DNA of 64,000 nt from Kordiimonas marina (GTDB lineage: Bacteria > Pseudomonadota > Alphaproteobacteria > Sphingomonadales > Kordiimonadaceae): assembly GCF_023006325.1 (NCBI RefSeq), contig NZ_JAINDF010000002.1, positions 434,001 through 498,000 of the forward strand, written 5' to 3'. The notes beneath the pieces were generated by a model that was not told where the DNA came from, did not search any database, and saw only the letters and a list, made by a program, of their open reading frames with translations. The stretch's first letter is position 1; every line of letters starts with the position of its first letter. Of this stretch, positions 27,126 to 35,938 are shown one piece after another. The translations under genes and the position numbers were made by a program.

Positions 27126-28513
27126 AGCGCGTCATCCGCGTCCGTGAGGGCGAAGACCTTGCCGGGGTTCATGATGCCGAACGGGTCGAAGGCGGCCTTG
27201 ATCTGGCGCATGGGCATCAGCGCATGGCCGCGCTCCCACTCCAGGAAGGTGCGTTTGCCGGTGCCGATGCCGTGTTCGCCCGTGCAGGTGCCGCCCATCT
27301 CGATCGCGCGGCGCACGATATTCTCGTTCATCTGGTCGGCGAGCGCCATTTCCTCCGGGTTATCCGGGTCGGCGGCGATGATGGTGTGGAAATTGCCGTC
27401 GCCGACATGGCCGAGCATGGTGGCGAACAGCCCGCTGGCGGTGAAGTCCGCGCGGGTCGCCAGCATACAGTCCCCCAGGCGGGAGATCGGCACGCACACA
27501 TCAGTGGTGATGGTGTTTTTGCCCGCCGCCAGCGCGCGGGTGGCGTAATAAAGCTGGTGCCTGGCATGCCACAGGCGGTTGATGTCTTCCTGTTTGTGGG
27601 CGAAGTCGATGGCGGAGCCTCCACGGTCGTCCGCCAGCTCCCTGAACAGCTCGATCTGTTCCTCAACCGCCCCCGGACTGCCGTGAAATTCGACAAACAG
27701 CGTCGGCTGTTCCGGGTTATCCATGCTCGAATGCTTGTTGACAGCCCTGATGCTCAGCTCATCCAGAAGCTCGATCCGGGCGACCGGGAGGCCGATCTGG
27801 ATGGTGTCGATCACCGTCTCGATCGCGGCACTCAGGCTCGGGAAGCGGCAGATGCCTGCCGCCAGCTTTTCCGGGATGCCGTAAACCTTCACCGTCATTT
27901 CGGTGACGATGCCGAGCGTGCCTTCGGCACCCACGAACAGGTGGTTGAGGTCATAGCCCGCGGCCGACTTGCGCGCACGGGTACCGGTTTCGATAATCTC
28001 GCCCATGGGGGTGACGACCTCCAAGGACAGTACCTGTTCGCGCATGGTGCCGTAGCGCACCGCGTTGGTGCCGGACGCGCGGGTGGAGACCATGCCGCCC
28101 AGCGTAGCGTCCGCACCGGGGTCGACGGGGAAGAAGAGGCCCTTGTCATGCAGGAAGGCATTGAGCTGCTTACGGGTGACCCCGGCTTCCACGCGCACGT
28201 CCAGGTCTTCGGAATGGACGGCGAGGATGCGGTTCATGCCGCTCATGTCGATCGAAAGCCCGCCATAGGGCGCGGTTATATGGCCTTCCAGCGAGGTTCC
28301 GGCACCAAAGGGAATGACCGGCAGGCGGTAGCGCGCGCAGATTTTGACGGCATCTGCCACCTCCCGCGTGTTTTCCGGCCGGAAGACGGCATCGGGGGAG
28401 GGGCCGTCATGACCGCCTTCGTCGCGGCCGTGGGCGTCCCGGTCAGCCGCCTTCACGCTCAGGCGGTCACCAAAGCGTTCCGATAGTTCCTTGAGGGCCA
28501 TATCCTTGTTCAT
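27107..28513 (-). CDS. FAD-linked D-2-hydroxyacid (D-lactate-type) dehydrogenase
   Basis: 468 aa. The FAD-binding PCMH domain is shown by PVIPFGAGTSLEGHI, then DPGADATLGGMVSTRASGTNAVRYG and GAEGTLGIVTEM. The C-terminal domain has HVGDGNFHTII and GTCTGEHGIGTGKR, typical of the D-lactate dehydrogenase (cytochrome)/glycolate oxidase subunit GlcD family. It oxidises a D-2-hydroxyacid and passes electrons to cytochrome c or quinone. D-lactate is the most likely substrate; D-2-hydroxyglutarate or glycolate are alternatives. An in-frame ATG at 28501 is a second start option. Confidence 0.9.
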   Translation of the reverse strand: MNKDMALKELSERFGDRLSVKAADRDAHGRDEGGHDGPSPDAVFRPENTREVADAVKICARYRLPVIPFGAGTSLEGHITAPYGGLSIDMSGMNRILAVHSEDLDVRVEAGVTRKQLNAFLHDKGLFFPVDPGADATLGGMVSTRASGTNAVRYGTMREQVLSLEVVTPMGEIIETGTRARKSAAGYDLNHLFVGAEGTLGIVTEMTVKVYGIPEKLAAGICRFPSLSAAIETVIDTIQIGLPVARIELLDELSIRAVNKHSSMDNPEQPTLFVEFHGSPGAVEEQIELFRELADDRGGSAIDFAHKQEDINRLWHARHQLYYATRALAAGKNTITTDVCVPISRLGDCMLATRADFTASGLFATMLGHVGDGNFHTIIAADPDNPEEMALADQMNENIVRRAIEMGGTCTGEHGIGTGKRTFLEWERGHALMPMRQIKAAFDPFGIMNPGKVFALTDADDALCSGKH

Positions 28514-28733
28514 GCAGGCATTTTACGCGCTTTTTAGACGAATGCGAGCGTCATGATTGCCTTGCCCGCCTTTCCTTGTGAAGGAAATTGGGGAAATTGG
28601 GACTGGCTCTGGTGAGGGGGCTGGCGTTTATGAACAGGCTTTATTAACTTCCTGGCAATAAGGTTCGGGGTAGAAGGAAGGTTCGTGGGGACGAGACCGA
28701 TTTGCGGACCCCCATGACAGGGTAAGTCGGTGT

Positions 28734-31121
28734 ATGATTGAAAAAATCTTTCAGGGAATTGTGATTGCACATGAATCCCGCCTGTTGATTCTGGCGGTTT
28801 TTGTATGCCTGTTCGCGTCCTATACCGCCGTCACCCTGGCGCAGCGCATCAGCTATGCGTCCGAATTCGGCCGCCGCCGCTGGCTGTTCCTGACAGCCCT
28901 CGCCACCGGTATCGGCGTCTGGGCCACACACTTTATCGCCATGCTCGCCTACACCCCCGGCGTGCCGGTCAGCTATGCTTTCCTGCCGACGGTCGGCTCG
29001 CTCCTGGTGGCGGTCATCATGGCGGGGCTTGCCTTCTTTATCGATACGCGCGGGAAGAAAGTCTCCATCCTTTTGCTGGCTGCGGGGACGCTTGGGCTCG
29101 GGATCGGGGCCATGCATCACCTCGGCATGGCGGGTATGCGGGTGGAGGGCCGGCTAAATCACGACCATATCCTGACTGTGCTGGGGGTGGTGTTCGGGGT
29201 TGCCGGGTCTGTTGCCATGTTCCGTCTGATCAGGCGGGGCACCAGCTTTGGCCGCCAGGCACAGGCGGCTGGTGCGCTCGCCTTCGCCATTTGCGGCCTG
29301 CATTTTACCAGCATGTGCGCGATCACGGTTACGCCGGACCCGACCATTGCCGTGGAGCACGGCTTCCTGTCCGAACAGTTTCTCGCCTTCGGGGTTACGC
29401 TTGCCACGCTGACCATCCTGTCCTTCAGCCTGGCCGGGGCCATCCTGGACCGGCACATGGCGGAGCGCCGGTTGATGGAAGCCCAGCGCCTGCGCGGGCT
29501 GGCCAACGCCGCGCTTGAGGGCATCGTTCTCCTTGATGAAAACGGCGCGATTGTCGATGCCAACCACAGTTTCCTTGGCCTGTCCGGGCGGCGGTTGGCC
29601 ACGCTGCAGGGGATGCCGTTTTCGGTCTGTTTCCAGAACCTCAATTTCGGCAGCGGGATCAGGACGGCGGGATATGTGGGGGACGCCATTCTGGTCGGCG
29701 CCGGCGGGCAGGAGATTGCCACCGAGGTGTTCTTCCGCCCGGTGCAGGACCGCACCCAGGCCAAACATGTGGCGATCGTGCGTGATATCCGCGAACGCCG
29801 CGCCGCTGAGCAACAGATCGATTTTCTGTCGAACCACGATACGGTCACCGGCCTTGCCAACCGCGCGGCGCTCACCGACCGTCTTGAACACAGCCTCATG
29901 CTTGCCCGCAAGGGCGGCCGCAAGGTGGCGCTCTATTTCATCGACATCGACACCTTCAAGGACATCAACGCCCAGTTCGGCCAGCGAGGGGGCGATGAGC
30001 TCCTGAAGGCACTGGCGACCCGGCTTACGGCGACGGCGTCCGATGTCGACACGGTTGCACGCCTGTCGGCGGACCAATTCTGTATCCTGCAGGAAAATAT
30101 CGAGAATACCGAAGCGGCGGACTTTCTGGCCCTGCGCATCAGGCGCGCGCTGGTTCAGCCCTTCATCGTCGGCGAACAGATGGTGACGGTGACAGCCTCG
30201 ACCGGGATCGCCATCTTCCCGGGCGACGCCGATAGCGCCGAAGACCTGCTCCTCAGGGCCGAGGTGGCGGTCAAGCGCGCCAAGACCGAAGGCCGCGGCC
30301 GCTACTGTTTCTTCGAGCATGAGATCGACCGCAAGCTGGAAGAACGCCGCGCGCTGAAGCAGGACCTGATGGGTGCGCTGGGCCGGCATGAGCTGTTCCT
30401 CGTCTATCAGCCGCAATTCCGCACGGCGGATAGCAGGCTCACGGGCTTTGAAGTCCTACTCCGGTGGAAGCACCCGGAGCGGGGCATGATTTCCCCGGCC
30501 GAGTTTATTCCGCTGGCTGAGGAAACCGGTGTCATCAATGACATCAGCCTGTGGATTCTCAATGAAGCCTGCCGCGAGGCCGCGTCCTGGGGCGAACCTC
30601 TGGGCGTTGCCATAAACCTGTCGCCGGTCCAGTTCCTGGAGGACGGGCTGGTTGACCTTGTCGACCGCATCACCAAACGCCACGGCCTGCATCCGGAACG
30701 GTTGGAGCTTGAAGTCACCGAAGGGGTGCTGATTGCCGATGAGGCTGGCGCGCTCGAGGTTCTGAACGCGCTCAAGGCGCTTGGTATTCGTCTGGCGATG
30801 GACGATTTCGGCACCGGCTACAGCTCGCTCAGCTATTTGCAGAATTTCCCGTTCGACAAATTGAAGATCGACCGCGCCTTCGTCATGCAGATGGAGGAAA
30901 GGCCCCAGTCCGCCGCCATCGTCCGCGGCATGATCGGCCTTGGCCACGGTATCGGCGTTCCGGTTCTGGCCGAAGGGGTGGAAACCGAAGCGCAGCTTGC
31001 CATGCTGCGGGAGGAAGGCTGTGACGAGGTCCAGGGCTTCCTGCTCGGCCGTCCCGAACGCATTGAGGTTTGGGCCGATGTAGTCTCACCGGGCGGCCAG
31101 CGTAAGGAGCAGGGCGCTTAA
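28734..31121 (+). CDS. MHYT-PAS-GGDEF-EAL membrane protein, probable c-di-GMP phosphodiesterase
   Basis: 795 aa. Residues ~1-235 hold seven membrane segments with the three MHYT motifs THFIAML, MHHLGMAG and LHFTSMCA, thought to sense oxygen, CO or NO through bound metal. A PAS domain (~255-355) is followed by a GGDEF domain whose active site reads SADQF, so it should not make c-di-GMP. The EAL domain keeps every key residue: EVLLRW, AINLSP, LELEVTE, DDFGTGYSSL, LKIDRAFV, AEGVETE and EVQGF. It should therefore degrade c-di-GMP, perhaps with GTP regulating the dead GGDEF part. Confidence 0.93.
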   Translation: MIEKIFQGIVIAHESRLLILAVFVCLFASYTAVTLAQRISYASEFGRRRWLFLTALATGIGVWATHFIAMLAYTPGVPVSYAFLPTVGSLLVAVIMAGLAFFIDTRGKKVSILLLAAGTLGLGIGAMHHLGMAGMRVEGRLNHDHILTVLGVVFGVAGSVAMFRLIRRGTSFGRQAQAAGALAFAICGLHFTSMCAITVTPDPTIAVEHGFLSEQFLAFGVTLATLTILSFSLAGAILDRHMAERRLMEAQRLRGLANAALEGIVLLDENGAIVDANHSFLGLSGRRLATLQGMPFSVCFQNLNFGSGIRTAGYVGDAILVGAGGQEIATEVFFRPVQDRTQAKHVAIVRDIRERRAAEQQIDFLSNHDTVTGLANRAALTDRLEHSLMLARKGGRKVALYFIDIDTFKDINAQFGQRGGDELLKALATRLTATASDVDTVARLSADQFCILQENIENTEAADFLALRIRRALVQPFIVGEQMVTVTASTGIAIFPGDADSAEDLLLRAEVAVKRAKTEGRGRYCFFEHEIDRKLEERRALKQDLMGALGRHELFLVYQPQFRTADSRLTGFEVLLRWKHPERGMISPAEFIPLAEETGVINDISLWILNEACREAASWGEPLGVAINLSPVQFLEDGLVDLVDRITKRHGLHPERLELEVTEGVLIADEAGALEVLNALKALGIRLAMDDFGTGYSSLSYLQNFPFDKLKIDRAFVMQMEERPQSAAIVRGMIGLGHGIGVPVLAEGVETEAQLAMLREEGCDEVQGFLLGRPERIEVWADVVSPGGQRKEQGA

Positions 31122-31136
31122 GATCACGGTCGGTGC

Positions 31137-31421
31137 TCAGGCCGTCTCCTGTTTCGCCAATACCCAGGCAGCAATGCCGTATACGATGAAGCGGAACGGG
31201 CCCGACCCGGCCAGCGTCTCCAGCACTGCCGCCAGTCCGAAAATCGTCAGCAGACCATAAAGCCCCACCTGTCGTGCCTTCGGCAGGGCGAAGAGAATCG
31301 CCATCAGGATTTCCGTTCCCGCCAGAAGCTTTATCGGCCAACCGTGCTGGGGGGCCAGGAAGGTCTTCAGGCTCATGGCGGCGATGGATAGGGCATAAAG
31401 ACGGATCAGCCACTTGGTCAT
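31137..31421 (-). CDS. Small DoxX-like inner-membrane protein
   Basis: 94 aa from the ATG at 31421, preceded by AGAGGAA. Three to four hydrophobic segments cover most of the protein, with short basic ends. Size and layout resemble DoxX-like small membrane proteins, but the match is only by eye. It converges on the MHYT gene and faces a perfect 18-bp palindrome 56 bases upstream of its start, which suggests that a dimeric repressor controls it. Function unknown. Confidence 0.72.
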   Translation of the reverse strand: MTKWLIRLYALSIAAMSLKTFLAPQHGWPIKLLAGTEILMAILFALPKARQVGLYGLLTIFGLAAVLETLAGSGPFRFIVYGIAAWVLAKQETA

Positions 31422-31476
31422 GTGGGGTTCCTCTGTTCTCCTGCCGCGCGGGGCAAGCAGGCTTTGTTTCATATGT

Positions 31477-31494
31477 TATGTACCATGGTACATA
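31477..31494. promoter_or_regulatory. Perfect 18-bp palindrome, candidate operator
   Basis: TATGTACCATGGTACATA is fully self-complementary. It lies between the small membrane protein gene and the alpha-amylase gene, 56 bases upstream of the former's start, where a promoter is expected. Perfect dyads of this length are typical of TetR-type operators. No TetR gene is in the window, so the regulator is not known. Confidence 0.55.
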
Positions 31495-31572
31495 GATAAC
31501 AATATGTCAAAAATAGTCTGTTCCTTTTCCTTTCGCCCCGCTTTCCTGACAGGCGTTGTGGTGCAGTCATAA

Positions 31573-31602
31573 TTGACAGCGCTGTCTTTGAGGCGGTAAA
31601 CT
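31573..31602 (+). promoter_or_regulatory. Candidate promoter with LacI-type operator for the alpha-amylase gene
   Basis: TTGACA at 31573-31578 and TAAACT at 31597-31602 are spaced by 18 bases, a good sigma-70 pattern. The -35 box is inside the perfect palindrome GACAGCGCTGTC (31575-31586), which has the central CG of LacI/MalR-family operators. A repressor there would block the promoter. It lies ~180 bases upstream of the alpha-amylase start. Confidence 0.6.
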
Positions 31603-31778
31603 GCTGCCGAGCGGGTGGAGAAAGACTATCCGTGCCAGGCGGTTCCTTACGTAAGCCGGAGGGGAAATAAGCGGAAGCGTGGCAGTCAGCCGGACAAGGG
31701 CTGAAAGCGGACCGACCGGGTTAAGGGGAATACGGGCAGGGAGGCTTCACTTTCCTGTCCCGATGGGAGGAAAAACCG

Positions 31779-33479
31779 GTGAAACTGCCATTTTTCGGTG
31801 GCGCTATGGCTTTGGTCGTGGCTGTCACCCTATCTGTATCCGCCCTCGGTGCAGATGCAATCAACACGGCGCGGAAGGGTATCGACCCGTTCTGGAATGG
31901 CGCCACCGTCTATTTTATGCTCACCGACCGGTTCCTGGACGGTGACCCCACCAATGATAATGCCTACGGCAACCCGCATGACGGCGCGGTGCTTAGGAAC
32001 TTCATGGGCGGTGACATCAAGGGCATCACCAAGAAAATCAACGATGGCTATTTTGACGCGCTCGGCATCGACGTGCTGTGGATGACCCCGCTCATCGAAC
32101 AGATCCACGGCGCCTGGAGCGAGACGTGGGGCAAAAGCTACGCCTTCCACGGCTATTGGCCGAAGGACTGGACCAAGGTTGACCCCAACTATGGCACCGA
32201 GGCCGATATGGCCGAGATGATCAAGGCCGCGCACAAGCACGGCATCCGGGTGCTGGCGGACGTCATCATGAACCACACGGGGCCGGAAACCCCGCGCGAC
32301 CCGGCCTGGCCGAAGGACTGGATCAGGACCGGGCCGCTCTGTGACTTCAAAAGCTTCGCAGGCACGGTGAGCTGCACGGTGGCCTCCAGCCTCACCGATA
32401 TGCGGACGGACGTGAGCACCGACGTGCCGCTGCCGCCGCTTCTTATCCGGAAGTGGAAGGCCGAAGGGCGGCTCGCGCAGGAAACGGCGGAGCTCGATGC
32501 CTTCTTCAAGCGCACGGGATTGCCGCGCGCGCCGAAAAACTATTTCATCAAGTGGCTGACCGACTGGGTGCGTGAGTATGGCATCGACGGCTTCCGGGTC
32601 GACACTGCCAAGCATGTGGACCCGGAGGTTTGGCTGGCGCTCAGGGGCGAAGCCACCAAGGCTTTGGTGGACTGGAAGGCCCGCCACCCGCAGGAAAAGA
32701 TCGACGACAAGCCCTTCTTCATGGTCGGCGAAGTGTTCGATTATGGCCTCAAGGGTTTCCGCCATGATGTGCCCGGCAGCCGGGATTTCGACTATGGCGA
32801 CCGCAAGGTGGACTTCTTCGCGAACGGCTTCGACAGCCTGATCAACATGGCCTTCCCGACCCACGCGCATGAAAGCATGGAAAAGCTGTTCTCAAGCTAT
32901 TCGGCGTCGCTCCATGGCGGGCCGTTCGACGGTGTTGGTATCCTCAATTACGAGGTCTCGCACGATGACCCGGCGCCCTATGACAAGGCGCGCAAACACC
33001 CGTTTAACGATGCGCTCAAGCTGATGCTGGCGCCGGGTGCCGCGCAGATTTATTACGGCGATGAGTTGGCCCGCAGCCTGACCATCCCCGGCACTATTGG
33101 CGATGCGACGCTCCGGAGCTTCATGAATTGGGATGACCTCAGCCAGGCCAAGACCCGGAAGCTTCTCAGCCACTGGCGGAAGCTGGGGCAGTTCCGGCAC
33201 GCCCATATGGCGGTGGGGGCTGGGGTCCATAAGATGCTGAGCGCCCAGCCTTATATCTTCAGCCGGGTGCTGGAGGACGGCGGCGTGCACGACAAGGTGC
33301 TGGTGGCCTTGCATATGCCGAAGGGGGCCAAGTCCCTGTCCGTCTACGGCCTTTTTGCCGATGGCACGGTGCTCAAGGACTATTATTCCGGCGCGCGGGT
33401 AACCGTGAAAGACGGCAAGGTCGCGCTGACGTCGGGCGCGACCATCGTGCTGTTGGGCGAGCCCAAACCGGCCCACTAA
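31779..33479 (+). CDS. Secreted alpha-amylase, glycoside hydrolase family 13
   Basis: 566 aa from a GTG with GGGAGGAAA upstream. A signal peptide ends near ALGADA. The (beta/alpha)8 barrel carries the GH13 conserved regions: DVIMNH (I), DGFRVDTAKH with the nucleophile Asp (II), GEVF with the acid/base Glu (III) and YEVSHDD with the third Asp (IV). It should cleave alpha-1,4-glucans in the periplasm or outside. No other maltose genes are next to it, but the upstream palindrome fits control by a LacI-family sugar regulator, and a decayed outer-membrane protein end lies just downstream. Confidence 0.93.
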   Translation: MKLPFFGGAMALVVAVTLSVSALGADAINTARKGIDPFWNGATVYFMLTDRFLDGDPTNDNAYGNPHDGAVLRNFMGGDIKGITKKINDGYFDALGIDVLWMTPLIEQIHGAWSETWGKSYAFHGYWPKDWTKVDPNYGTEADMAEMIKAAHKHGIRVLADVIMNHTGPETPRDPAWPKDWIRTGPLCDFKSFAGTVSCTVASSLTDMRTDVSTDVPLPPLLIRKWKAEGRLAQETAELDAFFKRTGLPRAPKNYFIKWLTDWVREYGIDGFRVDTAKHVDPEVWLALRGEATKALVDWKARHPQEKIDDKPFFMVGEVFDYGLKGFRHDVPGSRDFDYGDRKVDFFANGFDSLINMAFPTHAHESMEKLFSSYSASLHGGPFDGVGILNYEVSHDDPAPYDKARKHPFNDALKLMLAPGAAQIYYGDELARSLTIPGTIGDATLRSFMNWDDLSQAKTRKLLSHWRKLGQFRHAHMAVGAGVHKMLSAQPYIFSRVLEDGGVHDKVLVALHMPKGAKSLSVYGLFADGTVLKDYYSGARVTVKDGKVALTSGATIVLLGEPKPAH

Positions 33480-33489
33480 CCTGTCCGGC

Positions 33490-33524
33490 AAAAAAATCGC
33501 CCTGTCGGGGGTACCGACAGGGCG
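33490..33524 (-). terminator. Strong minus-strand terminator between the amylase gene and an OMP-like remnant
   Basis: CGCCCTGTCGG at 33498-33508 pairs perfectly with CCGACAGGGCG at 33514-33524. In the minus direction it is followed by ATTTTTTT. No complete minus-strand gene ends here; it fits the remnant that stops at 33555. On the plus strand no T-run follows, though the stem may still help end the amylase transcript. Confidence 0.8.
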
Positions 33525-33554
33525 CAGGGCTAGTTCAGGGAGGAAATCCTGCAG

Positions 33555-33635
33555 TTAGAAACGAACCTTGCTTGGGAAAGTAGCCGGAGCCCAGGGAAGT
33601 TTCGGGAACATGGGCGCTCCGGTCTCATGCGCGGT
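33555..33635 (-). pseudogene. Possible C-terminal remnant of an outer-membrane receptor
   Basis: In the minus frame, 26 codons after a stop read towards an end PATFPSKVRF-stop, with an aromatic last residue as in outer-membrane beta-barrels such as TonB receptors. A strong terminator follows 30 bases downstream, as expected for a real gene end. Upstream the frame is broken at once and no receptor sequence could be seen. It may be the debris of a maltodextrin receptor gene once beside the amylase gene, or chance. Confidence 0.3.
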
Positions 33636-33814
33636 TCATCTCTGTTACGGAACGTGGACGCTGAACCCTTCGCCCGCAACCGGGCTTGCGGTGAGCTGTG
33701 TTGGGACTGCGACAAGGCGCGCAAAGTTATCCATCCCTACTTTAGGACTGACGGACAGTCCCGTTTCTGTGGCAAGCTGGCGCCGGATATTCCATGGCGC
33801 GAGAAAGGCAGGAC

Positions 33815-34570
33815 ATGACGGCACCACCCAAAAGCGTCCTTGTGACGGGTAGCAGCCGCGGTATCGGGGCGGCAACAGCCTGCCTGGCTGCCGCGCGCGG
33901 CTACGATGTCTGCATCAACTACAGCCGGGATGCCGCGGCGGCCGAGGCTGTGGTCCAAACATGCCGTCAGTATGGCGTACGAGCCATGGCCATACAGGCG
34001 GATATAGCGGATGAGACGCAAGTCGTACGCATGTTTGAGCTTGCGGACGAAGCATTCGGTCCGCTCGGCCATCTTGTCAACAATGCCGGTATCCTTGGGA
34101 CGGCCTGCAGGCTGGAAGCAGCCGAGGGGAGCATGATTGGCCGGGTAATGGCGGTCAATGTCGTCGGCGCCATGCTGTGCGCGCGGGAAGCGGTGCGCCG
34201 CATGTCGGTGCGGCGGAGCGGCCTGGGCGGCAGCATCGTCAATGTCTCTTCCATCGCTGCGACGCTCGGCAGCCCGGGCGAATATGTTCACTATGCCGCA
34301 TCGAAGGCCGCGCTCGATACCTTCACGGTCGGTCTCGCCAAGGAAGTGGGGCCGGAAGGGATCCGTGTGAATTCAGTGCAGGCCGGGACAGTTGCAACAA
34401 CGATCCATGAGGCTTCCGGAAATCCGGACCGCCCCGCGATGGTGGCCGCGACAGCCCCGCTGCGCAAAGTGGGTGAACCCGCGAATATTGCAGAAGCGGT
34501 TCTATGGTTGATGTCGGATGCGGCCAGTTACGCCACGGGCGCCGTGTTGCGCGTGGGAGGCGGGCTCTAA
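33815..34570 (+). CDS. Short-chain dehydrogenase/reductase (SDR)
   Basis: 251 aa from the ATG at 33815, which has AAAGGCAGGA in front; an ATG at 33794 is less favoured. SVLVTGSSRGIGAA is the NAD(P) loop, LVNNAGI the structural NNAG motif, and Ser in VNVSSIAA with YAASK supplies the catalytic Ser-Tyr-Lys. [13 protein letters not shown] is the usual C-terminus. It resembles FabG-like or sugar-alcohol dehydrogenases; the substrate is unknown. Its stop overlaps the stop of the convergent protease gene. Confidence 0.88.
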   Translation: MTAPPKSVLVTGSSRGIGAATACLAAARGYDVCINYSRDAAAAEAVVQTCRQYGVRAMAIQADIADETQVVRMFELADEAFGPLGHLVNNAGILGTACRLEAAEGSMIGRVMAVNVVGAMLCAREAVRRMSVRRSGLGGSIVNVSSIAATLGSPGEYVHYAASKAALDTFTVGLAKEVGPEGIRVNSVQAGTVATTIHEASGNPDRPAMVAATAPLRKVGEPANIAEAVLWLMSDAASYATGAVLRVGGGL

Positions 34571-35424
34571 CGCGCGGAGGTTTCGGTATCCCGCATGGCT
34601 TTGAACGCGGGCCAGAAGGCGAGGACGGAAACCCCGAGGCTGGCGTTCCGGGTGCCGAGCCGGGTTGAGGCGGCGTCGATGCCGATGATGTGTAAACCGC
34701 CGCCGGGGCCGTCCGCCTGCAGGATGGGCCCACCGCTATCGCCGTGCACGCTGACGCAGTCGGTCAGCATCACCCGGCCCTTGTAGGCGACGGCGCGGAC
34801 GCGGCAGCCTTCGGCGAGCGACAGCATATGCGCCCGGTCCTGCGGGTAGCCCGCCACGGTGATCTTCAGGCCGTGCAGCCGGGTGGTCAGCGCTTTGTTG
34901 CCGGTCTCGCCCTGCAGGTCCTTCGGGAAGGGCAGGAAGCCGAGCGTGGCGCCCAGCGGGTCGGCGAGCTTCAATAGCGCCCAGTCATGCGGCAGGTTCT
35001 GCGGCTTAGCGCCGAGCGTGCCATCGAAGGCCGGGTCGGCGGTATAATGCACCACCCTGGAATGGCCCTCATACGCCCCGGCGTGATAGCCCGCGAGGAA
35101 ATGCACGACCGACGGCACCACCATCTTTTTCTGCGCTTTGTCATAGAGGCAGTGCGCGGCGGTGAGCACGATATCCTCGGCCACCAGACTGCCGGTGCAG
35201 TGGGCGCGGCCGCCAATATTCACCCGCCCGACCGCACGCCACGGTGCCTTGGTGCTGTCCGCCACCCGACGGCCGAAGCTGGTGGCGACGCTTTCGGGCG
35301 CGTTGCCCGCCGCGCGCATTTTGGCGAGCTTTTTGGCCGGCGTTTCGGTCGCCGCCTGCTCCTGCGCGTGGGCGGCAGTCGCGACGAGCACCAGTAGGCT
35401 GAGGAGAAGCGGTTTAATCCGCAT
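34567..35424 (-). CDS. Secreted trypsin-like serine protease
   Basis: 285 aa from the ATG at 35424 with a signal peptide ([16 protein letters not shown], cleavage near AHAQE). The chymotrypsin-fold triad is present as [13 protein letters not shown] and GDSGGP. Bacterial members of this V8/trypsin-like group are periplasmic or secreted. It starts 11 bases inside the 3' end of hisI, so it is expressed from the hisI message even though the functions are unrelated. No PDZ domain or membrane anchor is present. Confidence 0.88.
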   Translation of the reverse strand: MRIKPLLLSLLVLVATAAHAQEQAATETPAKKLAKMRAAGNAPESVATSFGRRVADSTKAPWRAVGRVNIGGRAHCTGSLVAEDIVLTAAHCLYDKAQKKMVVPSVVHFLAGYHAGAYEGHSRVVHYTADPAFDGTLGAKPQNLPHDWALLKLADPLGATLGFLPFPKDLQGETGNKALTTRLHGLKITVAGYPQDRAHMLSLAEGCRVRAVAYKGRVMLTDCVSVHGDSGGPILQADGPGGGLHIIGIDAASTRLGTRNASLGVSVLAFWPAFKAMRDTETSAR

Positions 35425-35839
35425 CGGTCTTGAGGGGGACGAGGCCGTCACCCGAGAGCGGCACGCCGGTGGCGATCGAGCGGTAGAAACAGCTGGGGTA
35501 GCCGACATGGCAGCACTTGCCGCCTTTCTGCTCGACCACCAGCCACAGGCTGTCCTGGTCGCAGTCGACCCGGAAATCCTTCACGATCTGAAACTCGCCC
35601 GAGGTCGCGCCCTTGTGCCACAGCTCCTGACGGGAGCGGCTATAATAATGCGCCTCACCCGTTTCGATGGTGCGTTTGACCGCCTCGGCGTTCATCCAGG
35701 CCTGCATCAGCACCGCGCCGGTCGCATGGTCCGTCGTCACCACCGGAATGAGCCCACGGTCGTCGAACTTGAGCGCGAGCGCTTCACCGCGCTCCACGGC
35801 GGTGCGGTCTGATCGGTCGGCGAACTGGATGTCGGTCAT
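35414..35839 (-). CDS. hisI: Phosphoribosyl-AMP cyclohydrolase HisI
   Basis: 141 aa from the ATG at 35839, preceded by GAGGA. Typical motifs are [32 protein letters not shown], the Mg-binding DCDQDSLW and the zinc-binding cysteines in [15 protein letters not shown]. The enzyme opens the purine ring in the third step of histidine biosynthesis. No HisE domain is fused. Its position next to folE is common in alphaproteobacteria. The terminator between folE and hisI means hisI needs its own promoter or readthrough. Confidence 0.95.
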   Translation of the reverse strand: MTDIQFADRSDRTAVERGEALALKFDDRGLIPVVTTDHATGAVLMQAWMNAEAVKRTIETGEAHYYSRSRQELWHKGATSGEFQIVKDFRVDCDQDSLWLVVEQKGGKCCHVGYPSCFYRSIATGVPLSGDGLVPLKTDAD

Positions 35840-35852
35840 GCGGGTGGTCCTC

Positions 35853-35890
35853 ATAAAAACAAAGCGGCATGTTCACCTGAACACGCCGCT
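35853..35890 (-). terminator. Rho-independent terminator of folE
   Basis: AGCGGCATGTTC at 35863-35874 pairs with GAACACGCCGCT at 35879-35890 (one mismatch). On the minus strand it is followed by TTGTTTTTAT. It lies in the 99-base gap after the folE stop. Confidence 0.85.
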
Positions 35891-35938
35891 CGTTCAAGCC
35901 CGCTGGTGCCAAGCGGGCAAATCTTTTTAGTCCGGGCC

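Noticed and set aside
28571-28587. Hairpin TTTCCTT-GTG-AAGGAAA upstream of the MHYT gene
   Set aside because: Short AT-rich stem without a T-run and not placed at a gene end; no evidence for function.
33645-33875. 76-codon minus frame across the SDR start
   Set aside because: Overlaps the start of the SDR gene, no ribosome site, composition unlike a protein.
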